Positions 39,422-48,455 of a stretch of DNA of 64,000 nt are shown piece after piece (the stretch's first letter is position 1; each line of letters begins with the position of its first letter). This DNA is from Rhodanobacteraceae bacterium. GTDB taxonomy: Bacteria > Pseudomonadota > Gammaproteobacteria > Xanthomonadales > SZUA-5. The translations under genes were made by a program, and so were the position numbers. The notes beneath the pieces are model-generated. The model searched no databases. It had not been told where the DNA came from and saw nothing but the letters and a program-made list of their open reading frames with translations. The DNA lies in assembly GCA_016717705.1 (NCBI GenBank), contig JADKFD010000003.1, positions 140,278 to 204,277 on the forward strand, read 5' to 3'.

Positions 39422-41875
39422 ATGCCTGCTCGCCGACTGCTCTGCGGCCTGTTCGTGTTGATCGCGCTGGCGCCGAGCCCTGCGCTGGCCAAGTCCAAGG
39501 ATGCGGTCGACCCGTTGGCCGGTGCCACGCTCGAATCCGGCTTCGTCGACGTCTATCGCAACGTCGAGGCGGGCAGCGTGATCATCGGCGTGCACGCAAT
39601 CGACGAGCCTTTCCTGCTGATCACCTCGCTGCCGGGAGGCCTGGGCTCGAATGACATTGGCCTCGATCGCGGCCAGGTCGGCAAGCAGTACCTGGTACGC
39701 TTCAAGCGCGTCGGCAAGCGTTTGCTGCTGGTCGCCGACAACACCCGTTTCGTCGCCGATTCGGCCGATGCCGCGGAGCGCCAGGCGGCGACCGATGCCT
39801 TTGCGCCTTCGGTGCTGTGGGCAGGCCCGATCCTTGATCGGCCGGCAGGCAGCAGCCGCGCCAAGGACGCAGCCGCAGCGTCGGTGCTGGTCGATATCGG
39901 CCCGTATCTGGCCGGCGATCGCCATGGCATCGCTGCGGCGATGGGGGGCCCGCAAGACATCGCCGCGACGCTGGCCACGACGGAACACGGCGACTACGCG
40001 ATCGACCCCGAACGCAGCGCCGTGCTGCCCGAAGCGGCGCGCAGTTTTCCCGACAACAGCGAGTTCGAAGCGCTGCTGACCTTCAGCGGCCCCGGCAAGG
40101 GCGAGTTCGTCAACCAGGTGGCGATCGATCCGACGGCGCTGACGCTGCGCCAGCACATCAGCTTCGTACGCCTGCCGCCGCCGGGCTATGTGTCGCGGCC
40201 CTACCACCCGGCTTCAGGGGCCTTCAGCAGCGGTCGCATCGACTTTGCGCAGCCGTTGACCGGCGCGCTGGATGTGCGCTGGCAGCCGCGCTTCCGGCTG
40301 CAACTGGGCGGCGACGGCAAGGTGCTCAAGCCGATCGTGTTCCACCTCGATCGCGGCACCCCTGAGCCTATCCGTTCGGCGCTGCTTGACGGCGCCAACT
40401 GGTGGTCGCGGGCATTCGACGAAGCCGGCTTCCCCGGCGGCTTCCGGGTAGAACTGATGCCCGAGGGCGCCGACCCGATGGACATCCGCTACAACACCAT
40501 CACCTGGACCCACCGGGCCACCCGCGGCTGGTCCTATGGCCTCGCCATCATCGATCCACGCACTGGCGAGATCATCAAGGGCGCGGTCAACCTGGGCTCG
40601 CAGCGCGTGCGCCAGGACATCCAGATCGCCGAGGCGCTGCTGGCGCCTTACGACAAGGCGGACGCCGCCGCGCGCAGCAACGAAGCGCAGCAGATGGCGC
40701 TGGCGCGGTTGCGTCAGCTGGCGGCGCACGAGGTCGGCCACACCCTCGGCTTCAACCACAACTTCGCCGCCAGCCGCGCTGGCAACGGCTCGGTGATGGA
40801 CTATCCGCATCCGCTGATCGAGCTCGATGCCGGCGGCGCGCCGCGGCTGGCGCACGCGTATCGCGTGGGCGTCGGCGACTGGGACATGTTCCTGGTGCGC
40901 CATGGCTACGCCCAGTTCGACGATGAGGGCAACGCTCTGAAACAGCTGCGCGCACAGATCAGCGGCGCAGGCTACGGCTATGTCGCCGATCCGGACGCGC
41001 GCCAGCCCGGTGACGCACATCCGGACGGCGTGCTCTGGGATCTGTCCGGCGCCGATCCGCTCGCCGGCTTCGACCGGGTGATGCAGGCGCGCAGCCATGC
41101 CCTCGCCCACTTCAGCGTCGGCGTGCTGCCGCCAGCTCGCCAGTTGGGTGAACTGGAAGCGCGGCTGGTACCGATCTACCTGCTGCATCGCTACCAGACC
41201 GATGCGCTGGCCCATCTGCTCGGTGGTGCCAGCTATCGCTACGGTCTGGCGGGCGACACGCCGGCCGGGACGACGCCGGTGGCTGCTGCGATTCAGTTGC
41301 AAGCGCGCGATCGCCTGCTGCGCACGCTCAGTGCCGACGTTCTGGCCTTGCCGGATGCGGTGCTCCACCTGATGACGCCGCCGGGACCGGAGTACCTGCG
41401 CGACCGCGAGTACTTCGCCACGCGCGCCACACCGGTTTTCGATCCGCTCGGCGCGGTGGATGCGGCTGCAGCAATGACGCTGCAGGCTCTGCTGGCGCCG
41501 CCACGTCTGCAACGGTTGCTGGTCCAGCACGCGGCAGATCCGGCGTTGCCGGGCGTGCGCGACAGCATCGACGCCCTGCTCGCCGCGACCTGGAAATCGA
41601 CGCCTCGCGCCGACGCGCGCAACGCGCTGGTGCAGCGCAGCGCCAACTGGGTGGTGCTGGACGCGCTGCTCGCAGCGCTCGAGGCGGGCACGCTGCACCC
41701 GGCCGTCGACAGCGAGATTCGCGCCAGTCTGGCGGCATTCGCGGGTTGGGCCACGGCGGCGCCGGGGCACGGCGATCTTGCCATCGCGGCGGACCGCATC
41801 CGCCGCTATCTGGCCGATCCGGCCTCGGTGAAGCTGCGGCCACTGCCGGTGGTGCCACCGGGCGCGCCGATCTGA
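39422..41875 (+). CDS. Secreted zinc-dependent metalloprotease (DUF5117/DUF4953 type)
   Basis: An 817-aa exported protein. A signal peptide (LLCGLFVLIALAPSPALA) is followed by a DUF5117-like beta domain (about 40-210) and a metzincin-like catalytic region with LRQLAAHEVGHTLGFNHNFA (zinc site HEVGHxxGFxHN, about 440-455) and the Met-turn-like NGSVMDYPHP. A helical C-terminal part (about 560-810) follows. The start is ATG 39422 (MPARRLLCG), not the earlier 39389. The substrate is unknown. It is followed by an anomalous GC-only block. Confidence 0.9.
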   Translation: MPARRLLCGLFVLIALAPSPALAKSKDAVDPLAGATLESGFVDVYRNVEAGSVIIGVHAIDEPFLLITSLPGGLGSNDIGLDRGQVGKQYLVRFKRVGKRLLLVADNTRFVADSADAAERQAATDAFAPSVLWAGPILDRPAGSSRAKDAAAASVLVDIGPYLAGDRHGIAAAMGGPQDIAATLATTEHGDYAIDPERSAVLPEAARSFPDNSEFEALLTFSGPGKGEFVNQVAIDPTALTLRQHISFVRLPPPGYVSRPYHPASGAFSSGRIDFAQPLTGALDVRWQPRFRLQLGGDGKVLKPIVFHLDRGTPEPIRSALLDGANWWSRAFDEAGFPGGFRVELMPEGADPMDIRYNTITWTHRATRGWSYGLAIIDPRTGEIIKGAVNLGSQRVRQDIQIAEALLAPYDKADAAARSNEAQQMALARLRQLAAHEVGHTLGFNHNFAASRAGNGSVMDYPHPLIELDAGGAPRLAHAYRVGVGDWDMFLVRHGYAQFDDEGNALKQLRAQISGAGYGYVADPDARQPGDAHPDGVLWDLSGADPLAGFDRVMQARSHALAHFSVGVLPPARQLGELEARLVPIYLLHRYQTDALAHLLGGASYRYGLAGDTPAGTTPVAAAIQLQARDRLLRTLSADVLALPDAVLHLMTPPGPEYLRDREYFATRATPVFDPLGAVDAAAAMTLQALLAPPRLQRLLVQHAADPALPGVRDSIDALLAATWKSTPRADARNALVQRSANWVVLDALLAALEAGTLHPAVDSEIRASLAAFAGWATAAPGHGDLAIAADRIRRYLADPASVKLRPLPVVPPGAPI

Positions 41876-41879
41876 CCGG

Positions 41880-42345
41880 GCCGCGGGCGTGGTGGGCCGC
41901 GGCGGGGGCCCCCGCCCCCCGGCGCGGCCCCCGCCGCGGCCCGGCCCCCCGCGCGCCGGGGGGGGCCGCCCCGGGGCGGCGGGGCCGCCGGGCCCCCCGG
42001 GGGCGGGGGCCGCGCGCGCGCGCGGGGCGGGCGCTGGTGCCGGCTGTGCGCGCCCCCGGCGCGGGCGCCCGCCCGCGCGCACGGCCGGCGCACCCGGGCG
42101 ACGCGCGCGGCCGTGCGCCGGGGCGGCGGCGTCGGCCCGGCCGGGCCGCCGGGGGGCCCCGGCGGCGCGGGCGGGGCGGCGCGGTCCCGGCCGCGCGCGC
42201 CGCCGGGCGGCGCCCGGCCCCCGCGCGGCCGCGGGCACCACCCCCGGCCGAGGGCCCGGCCGCCCGGCCGCGGCCCCCCACCGTCCCTACCTTCTCCCCC
42301 CCCCCGGCGGGGCGGCGGCGCGGCGGGGGGGGGGGCGGGCGTGCC
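41880..42345. other. ~460-bp block of nearly pure G and C, probable assembly artefact
   Basis: From just after the metalloprotease stop to about 42345 the sequence is made of runs of G and C (for example GGGGGCCCCCGCCCCCCGGC) with only scattered A or T. All six frames are open in places and give Gly/Pro/Arg/Ala-only peptides. No gene or repeat unit can be seen. The composition is unlike any neighbouring DNA. Confidence 0.8.
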
Positions 42346-42665
42346 GCGCTGGTCCAAAAGCTGGCACTGGTGTGCCGCGGCGCATGGCGGCGACGCGTGC
42401 TCGCGCATGCGGCCTCCTTCGCTCGCCGCGGCGCATCACTCCAACGGCTGCGGCGTGGTCACGTCAGCCCGCGGGTCGCGCCAGCATCGTGCTGCGCGCA
42501 AGATGATCGCCGAGATCGTGGCGGCGCGGGGCCCCAGCGGGCGGGTAGGACGCGCGCCCAGCATCTGGCGCGCGTGGCTCTGCTGCGCCGCCGGTTCATC
42601 GCCGGCGCTATGATTCACGCCAAATCCGGCACCGCTTTGGTGCACGGAATTGCGCCGAGGCACCC
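42346..42665. other. Intergenic region before the aminotransferase gene
   Basis: Normal composition returns. I see no gene. TATGAT at 42609-42614 is a candidate -10 box about 52 bp before the next start codon. CACTCCAACGGCTGCGGCGT (42428) resembles CACTCCAAATGGCTGCGGCG (38457), possibly another dispersed repeat. Confidence 0.4.
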
Positions 42666-44189
42666 ATGTCCGCTGTCCATCCGCTGCCATCGAATCCGAC
42701 CCAGCCGACATCGCTGGAGGCCTGGTTCGCGCCGTTCCGGCAGGGCACCATCGGTGTCGACCAAGCCTTCGACAGCCCCTACGGCCGCCAGCGCATCGTC
42801 TACGCCGACTGGATCGCCAGCGGCCGCCTGTACGGCCCGATCGAAGACCTGATGCGCAATGAAATCGCGCCCTTCGTCGGCAACACGCACACCGAGACCA
42901 GCGAAACCGGTACCACGATGACGCGCGCCTATCACCGCGCCTTCAAGCTCATCAAGCAACACGTGAATGCCTGTCGCGACGACGCCGTGGTCAGTTACGG
43001 CTCGGGCATGACCGCGGTGGTCAACAAGTTCCAGCGCATCCTTGGCCTGCGCGTGCACGAAAACTACATCGCGCGCGTGTGCCCGCCGGACGACGAGCGC
43101 CCGATCGTGTTCGTCACCCACATGGAGCACCACTCCAACCAGACCTCGTGGCTGGAAACCATCTGCGAAGTACGCGTCATTCCGGCCACCTCCGATGGCC
43201 TGGTCGACCTCGCCGGCCTCGACCAGTTGCTCGACGAGTACCGCGGTCGCGCGGTCAAGATCGCCAGCGTGACCAGTTGCTCCAACGTCACCGGCATCAT
43301 CACGCCGTATCACGACATCGCCGAGCGCATGCATCGTGCCGGCGGCGTGTGCTTCGTCGACTTCGCTGCCAGCGCGCCGTACATCGAGATCGACATGCAC
43401 CCGGCCGGGCGCCCGGACGCCGGCCTCGACGCGATCTTCTTCTCGCCGCACAAGTTCCTCGGCGGCCCCGGCACCAGCGGCATCCTGATCTTCAACAAGC
43501 GGCTGTACCGCAATCGCATCCCCGACAATCCGGGCGGCGGCACCGTCGACTGGACCAACCCGTGGGGCCAGCACAAGTACGTCGACGACGTCGAAGCGCG
43601 CGAAGACGGCGGCACGCCGGGTTTCCTGCAGGCGATCCGCACCGCACTGGCGATGCAACTCAAGGATGCCATGGGCGTGGCGAATATCCTGGCGCGCGAG
43701 CACCAACTGCTCGATCTCATCTGGCCGCAGATGCAGGCGATTGCCGGCCTGCACATCCTCGCCGCCAACCAGCGCGAACGCATCGGCTGCATCTCCTTCT
43801 ACATCGACGACCTGCACTACAACCTGGCGGTCAAGCTGCTCAACGACCGCTACGGCATCCAGGTGCGCGGCGGCTGCTCCTGCGCCGGCACCTACGGCCA
43901 CTACCTGCTGCAGGTCAGCCACGAGCACAGCAAGTCGATCACCGACCAGATCAGTTGCGGCATCCTCACCGACAAGCCCGGCTGGGTGCGGCTGTCATTG
44001 CATCCGACGATGACCAACGTCGAGGCGCAGTTCATCGTCGATGCCATCCGTGAGCTGGCCGACAAGCATCGAAGTTGGGCGAAGGACTACCGCTACTGCA
44101 GCCGCACGAACGAGTTCGCGCACGTCAACGCGTGCGAGCGCGATGCGGTGGATGCGCGGGTGGATGGGTGGTTTTCGACGATCGCCTGA
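42666..44189 (+). CDS. Aminotransferase class V-fold PLP-dependent enzyme
   Basis: A 507-aa fold-type I PLP enzyme related to cysteine desulfurases/selenocysteine lyases. The PLP lysine is in AIFFSPHKFLGGPGTSG (about 262); the PLP-stacking His and Asn are in THMEHHSNQTSWLE, and Asp in CFVDFAASAPYIEID. A Cys-containing GGCSCAGTYGHYLL (about 402-415) occupies the place of the desulfurase active-site loop. It is longer than IscS/SufS (about 400) and lacks an adjacent isc/suf cluster, so substrate and role are unknown. It appears monocistronic. Confidence 0.88.
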   Translation: MSAVHPLPSNPTQPTSLEAWFAPFRQGTIGVDQAFDSPYGRQRIVYADWIASGRLYGPIEDLMRNEIAPFVGNTHTETSETGTTMTRAYHRAFKLIKQHVNACRDDAVVSYGSGMTAVVNKFQRILGLRVHENYIARVCPPDDERPIVFVTHMEHHSNQTSWLETICEVRVIPATSDGLVDLAGLDQLLDEYRGRAVKIASVTSCSNVTGIITPYHDIAERMHRAGGVCFVDFAASAPYIEIDMHPAGRPDAGLDAIFFSPHKFLGGPGTSGILIFNKRLYRNRIPDNPGGGTVDWTNPWGQHKYVDDVEAREDGGTPGFLQAIRTALAMQLKDAMGVANILAREHQLLDLIWPQMQAIAGLHILAANQRERIGCISFYIDDLHYNLAVKLLNDRYGIQVRGGCSCAGTYGHYLLQVSHEHSKSITDQISCGILTDKPGWVRLSLHPTMTNVEAQFIVDAIRELADKHRSWAKDYRYCSRTNEFAHVNACERDAVDARVDGWFSTIA

Positions 44190-44265
44190 GGATTCGGCGC
44201 TGTTGTAGAAGTACCGGTCGTCCCTGTCGCTGCGCTTATTCGCGAATCTAGACTTCTCCGTCCAC

Positions 44266-44387
44266 CGCTCCCTGAGCAGGCGTCAGGCTTCGGGGCGTCG
44301 TCGAAGGGCGAGCGGTGCGCGGGAAATGGCGCCCTTCGACGCCGCGTCCTGATAAAGCGCCGGACGCTTTGCTCAGGGTGAGCGGTT
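44266..44387. repeat. Large CTCAGG-type palindrome
   Basis: CGCTCCCTGAGCAGGCGTCA ... GCTTTGCTCAGGGTGAGCGG, with inner inverted parts (GTCGAAGGGCG / CGCCCTTCGACG). The same components occur at 50466-50612. Confidence 0.75.
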
Positions 44388-44408
44388 TCCTGAAATTTTC
44401 AGGGCAGC

Positions 44409-44505
44409 GTCACGTAGCCTGCTGCGCAGGCAACCTGACCTACTTCCAAGTGTTCTTTGCGCGAACAAGCGCACCGCCAGGGGCGAGCCGGACTCCTGCA
44501 AGAAA
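44409..44505. repeat. GTCACGTAG hairpin plus CGCGAACAAGCGCACC block
   Basis: GTCACGTAGCCTGCTGCGCA-GGCAACCTGACCTAC (44409-44443) repeats the hairpin of 26672-26706, and the following TTCCAAGTGTTCTTTGCGCG-AACAAGCGCACC repeats 22170-22205. No gene lies in 44190-44509. Confidence 0.7.
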
Positions 44506-44509
44506 CAAC

Positions 44510-45079
44510 TCACGTCTTCGGCAGCGTCACACCCTGCTGCCCCTGGTACTTCCCACCGCGATCTCGATATGAGGTCGCGCAGACCTCGTCCGACTCGAAG
44601 AACAGCATCTGCGCCACGCCCTCGTTGGCGTAGATCTTCGCCGGCAATGGCGTGGTGTTGCTGAACTCCAGCGTCACATGGCCCTCCCACTCGGGTTCCA
44701 GCGGGGTGACGTTGACGATGATCCCGCAGCGCGCGTAGGTGCTCTTGCCGAGGCACACGGTGAGCACACTGCGCGGGATGCGGAAGTACTCGACGGTGCG
44801 CGCCAGGCAGAAGGAGTTCGGCGGGATGATGCACACCGGGCCCTTGAAGTCGACGAAGCTGCGCTCGTCGAAGTTCTTCGGATCGACGATGGTCGAGTTG
44901 ATGTTGGTGAAGATCTTGAACTCGTCGGCGCAGCGCACGTCGTAGCCGTAGCTCGACGTGCCGTACGACACCAGCCGCTGGCCGTTTTCGCCGTAGCGCA
45001 CCTGCCCGGCTTCGAACGGCTCGATCATGCCGTTCGCTTCGGCCTGGCGGCGAATCCAGTGGTCGCTCTTGATGCTCAT
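44510..45079 (-). CDS. dcd: dCTP deaminase
   Basis: Deaminates dCTP to dUTP, feeding dTTP synthesis. The 189-aa trimeric enzyme starts at ATG 45079 (MSIKSDHWIRRQAEANGMIE). Family motifs are SYGTSSYGYDVRCADEFKIF, RTVEYFRIPRSVLTVCLGKS, STYARCGIIVNVTPLEPEWEGH (catalytic Glu) and the C-terminal KYQGQQGVTLPKT. ppiB lies 7 bp upstream on the same strand, so both are probably one transcript. Confidence 0.96.
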   Translation of the reverse strand: MSIKSDHWIRRQAEANGMIEPFEAGQVRYGENGQRLVSYGTSSYGYDVRCADEFKIFTNINSTIVDPKNFDERSFVDFKGPVCIIPPNSFCLARTVEYFRIPRSVLTVCLGKSTYARCGIIVNVTPLEPEWEGHVTLEFSNTTPLPAKIYANEGVAQMLFFESDEVCATSYRDRGGKYQGQQGVTLPKT

Positions 45080-45086
45080 CGCGCGC

Positions 45087-45599
<513 letters not shown>

Positions 45600-45631
45600 G
45601 GCAACCTCGAAGTCAAAAAAAAGAGATGGGA

Positions 45632-46033
45632 TCAAACGAATAGCGCGCCGGCGTTGATGATGCCTGCGCACAGCGACAGGGTGGCAGCCCATAGCGCCAC
45701 CGACAAACGATCCTGCTCGATCGCCTCGTGCAAGTGCCGGTGCGTCAGGCGCAGCAGCAGATAGGCGCCGAACTGGACGATCAGGGCGATGCCGCCCCAT
45801 TGCGCCAGTTGCATCAGGTCTACACTGCGCGCCATCGCCACCGCGACCGGGATGGCGAAACCGAGCATGCTACCAGCCAGCATCACCGCAGCGGACAGGC
45901 TGCCGGCGCGGATCAGATCGGTTTCACTGTGCGGCGTCACCAGCGTGTAGAGCGCGAAAAACACCGCCAGCAGCACGATTCCCATCGCGAAAAATGCCGC
46001 GAATGTGGGCAATGTCGACAGGTAGTTGGGCAT
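45632..46033 (-). CDS. DUF350 (UPF0719) membrane protein
   Basis: A 133-aa inner-membrane protein with four helices, from ATG 46033 (MPNYLSTLPTFAAFFAMGIV). The repeated pattern LIRAGSLSAAVMLAGSMLGFAIPVA and LCAGIINAG is characteristic of DUF350, a family of tandem two-helix repeats often found with polyamine or ATP-grasp genes; here none is adjacent. It runs toward ppiB on the same strand with a 32-bp gap. Confidence 0.85.
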   Translation of the reverse strand: MPNYLSTLPTFAAFFAMGIVLLAVFFALYTLVTPHSETDLIRAGSLSAAVMLAGSMLGFAIPVAVAMARSVDLMQLAQWGGIALIVQFGAYLLLRLTHRHLHEAIEQDRLSVALWAATLSLCAGIINAGALFV

Positions 46034-46098
46034 GATCGTGCGTCTCCCGCGCAGCCTCGCGGAGACTAGCGATGTGACGGGGAAAGTTAAATGTGGAA

Positions 46099-46219
46099 CG
46101 TCGGTGAAACGTGGGCCAGTGGAAACGTCAATGAAGGTAGGGCAGGACGCGTCGGCCCGGCAGTGACGTTTCACGTTTTACGTTTGACCTTTCACCAGTG
46201 ACGATTGACAGTTTCACCG
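46099..46219. repeat. Heptamer-arm inverted element E
   Basis: The right arm, 46164-46212, reads in 7-bp phase TGACGTT, TCACGTT, TTACGTT, TGACCTT, TCACCAG, TGACGAT, TGACAGT. The left arm (about 46099-46131) holds GAAACGT, TGGAAAC, GTCAATG, roughly the reverse complement. This copy is more diverged than A-D. It lies in the divergent gap between the DUF350 gene and nth. Confidence 0.6.
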
Positions 46220-46238
46220 CTCGCCACAACACCCCGCC

Positions 46239-46883
46239 ATGAACCGATCCATCCGCACCGAAATCTTCCGCCGCCTGCGCGAACTCAACCCGCACCCGAG
46301 CACGGAACTGGAGTACGCAACGCCGTTCCAGTTGCTGGTGGCCGTGGTGCTGTCGGCGCAGGCGACCGATGTGGGCGTCAACAAGGCCACCCGGCGCTTG
46401 TTTCCGCTGGCCGGTACCCCGGCGGCGATACTCGCCCTTGGCGAGGAGGCCCTGTGCGACTACATCCGCACCATCGGCCTGTATCGCAGCAAGGCGCGCC
46501 ATGTGATCGAACTGTGCCGCTTGCTGATCGAACGCCATGGGGGCGAAGTACCTGCTGATCGCGCGGCTCTGGAAGCGCTGCCCGGCGTTGGCCGCAAGAC
46601 CGCCAACGTGGTGCTGAACACGGCGTTCGGCCAGCCGACGATCGCGGTCGACACGCATATCTTCCGCGTCAGTAACCGCACCGGCATCGCACCGGGCAAG
46701 GATGTGCGCGCGGTCGAAGATCGCCTGGAGCGGCTGGTGCCAGCCGAGTTCAAGCACGATTGCCACCACTGGCTGATCCTGCATGGGCGCTATGTGTGCA
46801 TCGCGCGCAAGCCCAAATGCCCGGCGTGCCCGATCCGCGATCTGTGCGAGTTCAAGGACAAGACGCCGGGGGAGCTCGCGTAG
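46239..46883 (+). CDS. nth: Endonuclease III
   Basis: Base-excision-repair DNA glycosylase/AP lyase for oxidised pyrimidines. The 214-aa protein has the helix-hairpin-helix ALPGVGRKTANVVL with catalytic Lys, AVDTHIFRVSNRTG with catalytic Asp, and the 4Fe-4S ligands CIARKPKCPACPIRDLC (C-x6-C-x2-C-x5-C). No operon partner (rnf genes, often adjacent, are absent here). Confidence 0.97.
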   Translation: MNRSIRTEIFRRLRELNPHPSTELEYATPFQLLVAVVLSAQATDVGVNKATRRLFPLAGTPAAILALGEEALCDYIRTIGLYRSKARHVIELCRLLIERHGGEVPADRAALEALPGVGRKTANVVLNTAFGQPTIAVDTHIFRVSNRTGIAPGKDVRAVEDRLERLVPAEFKHDCHHWLILHGRYVCIARKPKCPACPIRDLCEFKDKTPGELA

Positions 46884-47000
46884 GGCGGAAGCTCCGCCGC
46901 ATGCGGAGATTCCACCGAGGAGACGCGATGATCGCGGCGGATTCCCGGCCTGCGGCCGAGGATCACCCTACGCGGCTGACGCAGCGGCCAAACGGGCTTT

Positions 47001-47174
47001 TGTAGAGCCGAGCTTGCTCGGCTTGGGATCGCGCAAAGGCAGCGGAGCAAGCTCCGCTCTACAAGCAAAAGCAAAGGCAGCGGAGCAAGCTCCGCTCTAC
47101 AACAGCGCAAAGGCAGCGGAGCAAGCTCCGCTCTACAAGAGCACAAAGGCAGCGGAGCAAGCTCCGCTCTACAC
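47001..47174. repeat. REP array: one lead palindrome plus four near-identical units
   Basis: GTAGAGCCGAGCTTGCTCGG (47002) followed by AGCGGAGCAAGCTCCGCTCT at 47041, 47079, 47115 and 47151, each a perfect palindrome, spaced 38, 36 and 36 bp with short linkers (GCAAAAGCAAAGGC type). The rest of 46884-47246 shows no gene; 46895-46960 has a further GGAAGCTCCGCCGCATGCGG palindrome. Confidence 0.85.
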
Positions 47175-47246
47175 CAGCACGCTACGCCAACGCCTTATCG
47201 ATCGCCGCGATCGCTTCGGGGCACATCGGGCTTGGGCTTCGGCACG

Positions 47247-48455
47247 TCATAAAGCACCAGCGCGAATCCCGGCGGCGCGCTCGGCAAGCTTGCGCTTCAC
47301 TGGCGGCAGATGGTCGATCACACGCAGCCCGAGGGCACGCGCGGCCACCAGCGGGCCTTCGGCCACGCCGTAGAGTCGGTTCAGTCCGTCGAAGGCACGC
47401 GCTGCCAGTGTGGCTTCGCTGCGGCGCTCACGGCCCCAACGCAGCAGATCGGAGTCGCCAAACGGTGCGCGCTGCGCCGCCCGGGCGCGCGCGACGCTGG
47501 CGAGCAGCGCGCTGATGTCCTCAAATCCCAGGTTGACGCCCTGGCCGGCCAAGGGATGCACCACGTGGGCGGCATCGCCGACCAGGATGACGCGCTGATC
47601 GACGAAGCGCTGGGCAATCTGCAACCGTAGTGGAAAAGCGGCGCGCTCGGCCGCCAGACGCACGCGCCCGAATTGGCCGGCGCTGGCGCGCTGCAGTTGC
47701 GCTTCGAATTGCTCGACCGGTTCGGCCACCAGTGCATTGGCGCGCTCCGTCGGCAAGGTCCAGACGATCGAAGCGCGGCCGTCGCTCAGCGGCAGGAAAG
47801 CCAAGGGCCCGGAGGGCAGGAAACGTTGCCAGGCGAGACCGGGCTGCGGGCGCTCGAGGTCGATGTGGGCCATCAGCCCGCTCTGGCCATACGGTGCGCC
47901 ATCGACGCCGATCAGCAATTCGTTGCGCACTCGGGAATTGACGCCGTCGGCGGCGACCAGAAGGCGGGCACCCAGCACGCCACCGCTGGCCAGGCGCACG
48001 CGGACGCCAGCGGAGTCGGTCTCGAAGCTCTGCAGTTCGTCGCCGAGCAGCAAACGCACGCCGGATTCGCGTTCCACTGCGCGCCAGAGTGCGCCGGCGA
48101 CCAGGCGGTTCTCGACGATATGTCCGAGGCAGGGCCAGCCGTAGTCGGCGGCGGCAAAGCTCAACGAGCTGCCGCCCGCCGCATCGACCACCTGCATGCG
48201 CTGGTAGGCGCAGGCACGCACCGCAGCGATGTCGGCCCAGACACCGAGCTCGGAAAGCAGGCGCTGCGCGTGTGGCGCGATGGCGACCACCCGCAGATCG
48301 ACAGGTTCACCCGGCTGCGGCGGGCTGACCGGATGGCGCTCGATCACCGCCACCTTGAGGCCGGCGCGAGCCAGCGCGAGTGCCGTGGCGGCGCCCACCA
48401 TCCCGGCGCCGACGATGACGGCATCGATGAGCTCGCGTCCTGCAGATCTGATCAT
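47247..48455 (-). CDS. FAD-dependent ubiquinone hydroxylase (UbiH/UbiI/UbiF family)
   Basis: A 402-aa flavin monooxygenase of ubiquinone biosynthesis. FAD motifs are DAVIVGAGMVGAATALALARAG (GxGxxG), LLVAADGVNSRVRNEL (DG) and ILVGDAAHVVHPLAGQGVNLGFED (GD). The GDAAHxxHPLAGQGxNLG version fits the UbiI/UbiF-like branch (C5 or C6 hydroxylation), not UbiH. Its start overlaps the ubiH stop by 4 bp, so ubiH and this gene are translationally coupled. Confidence 0.9.
   Translation of the reverse strand: MIRSAGRELIDAVIVGAGMVGAATALALARAGLKVAVIERHPVSPPQPGEPVDLRVVAIAPHAQRLLSELGVWADIAAVRACAYQRMQVVDAAGGSSLSFAAADYGWPCLGHIVENRLVAGALWRAVERESGVRLLLGDELQSFETDSAGVRVRLASGGVLGARLLVAADGVNSRVRNELLIGVDGAPYGQSGLMAHIDLERPQPGLAWQRFLPSGPLAFLPLSDGRASIVWTLPTERANALVAEPVEQFEAQLQRASAGQFGRVRLAAERAAFPLRLQIAQRFVDQRVILVGDAAHVVHPLAGQGVNLGFEDISALLASVARARAAQRAPFGDSDLLRWGRERRSEATLAARAFDGLNRLYGVAEGPLVAARALGLRVIDHLPPVKRKLAERAAGIRAGAL

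Noticed and set aside
40214..42281. Long minus-strand frames of 675 and 317 residues
   Set aside because: Antisense to the metalloprotease and then reading through the GC-only block; peptides are low-complexity Gly/Pro/Arg.
47001..47174. Possible second CRISPR array
   Set aside because: Repeats are 20-24 bp perfect palindromes with only 12-15 bp near-identical linkers; this is a REP tandem, not repeat-spacer structure.
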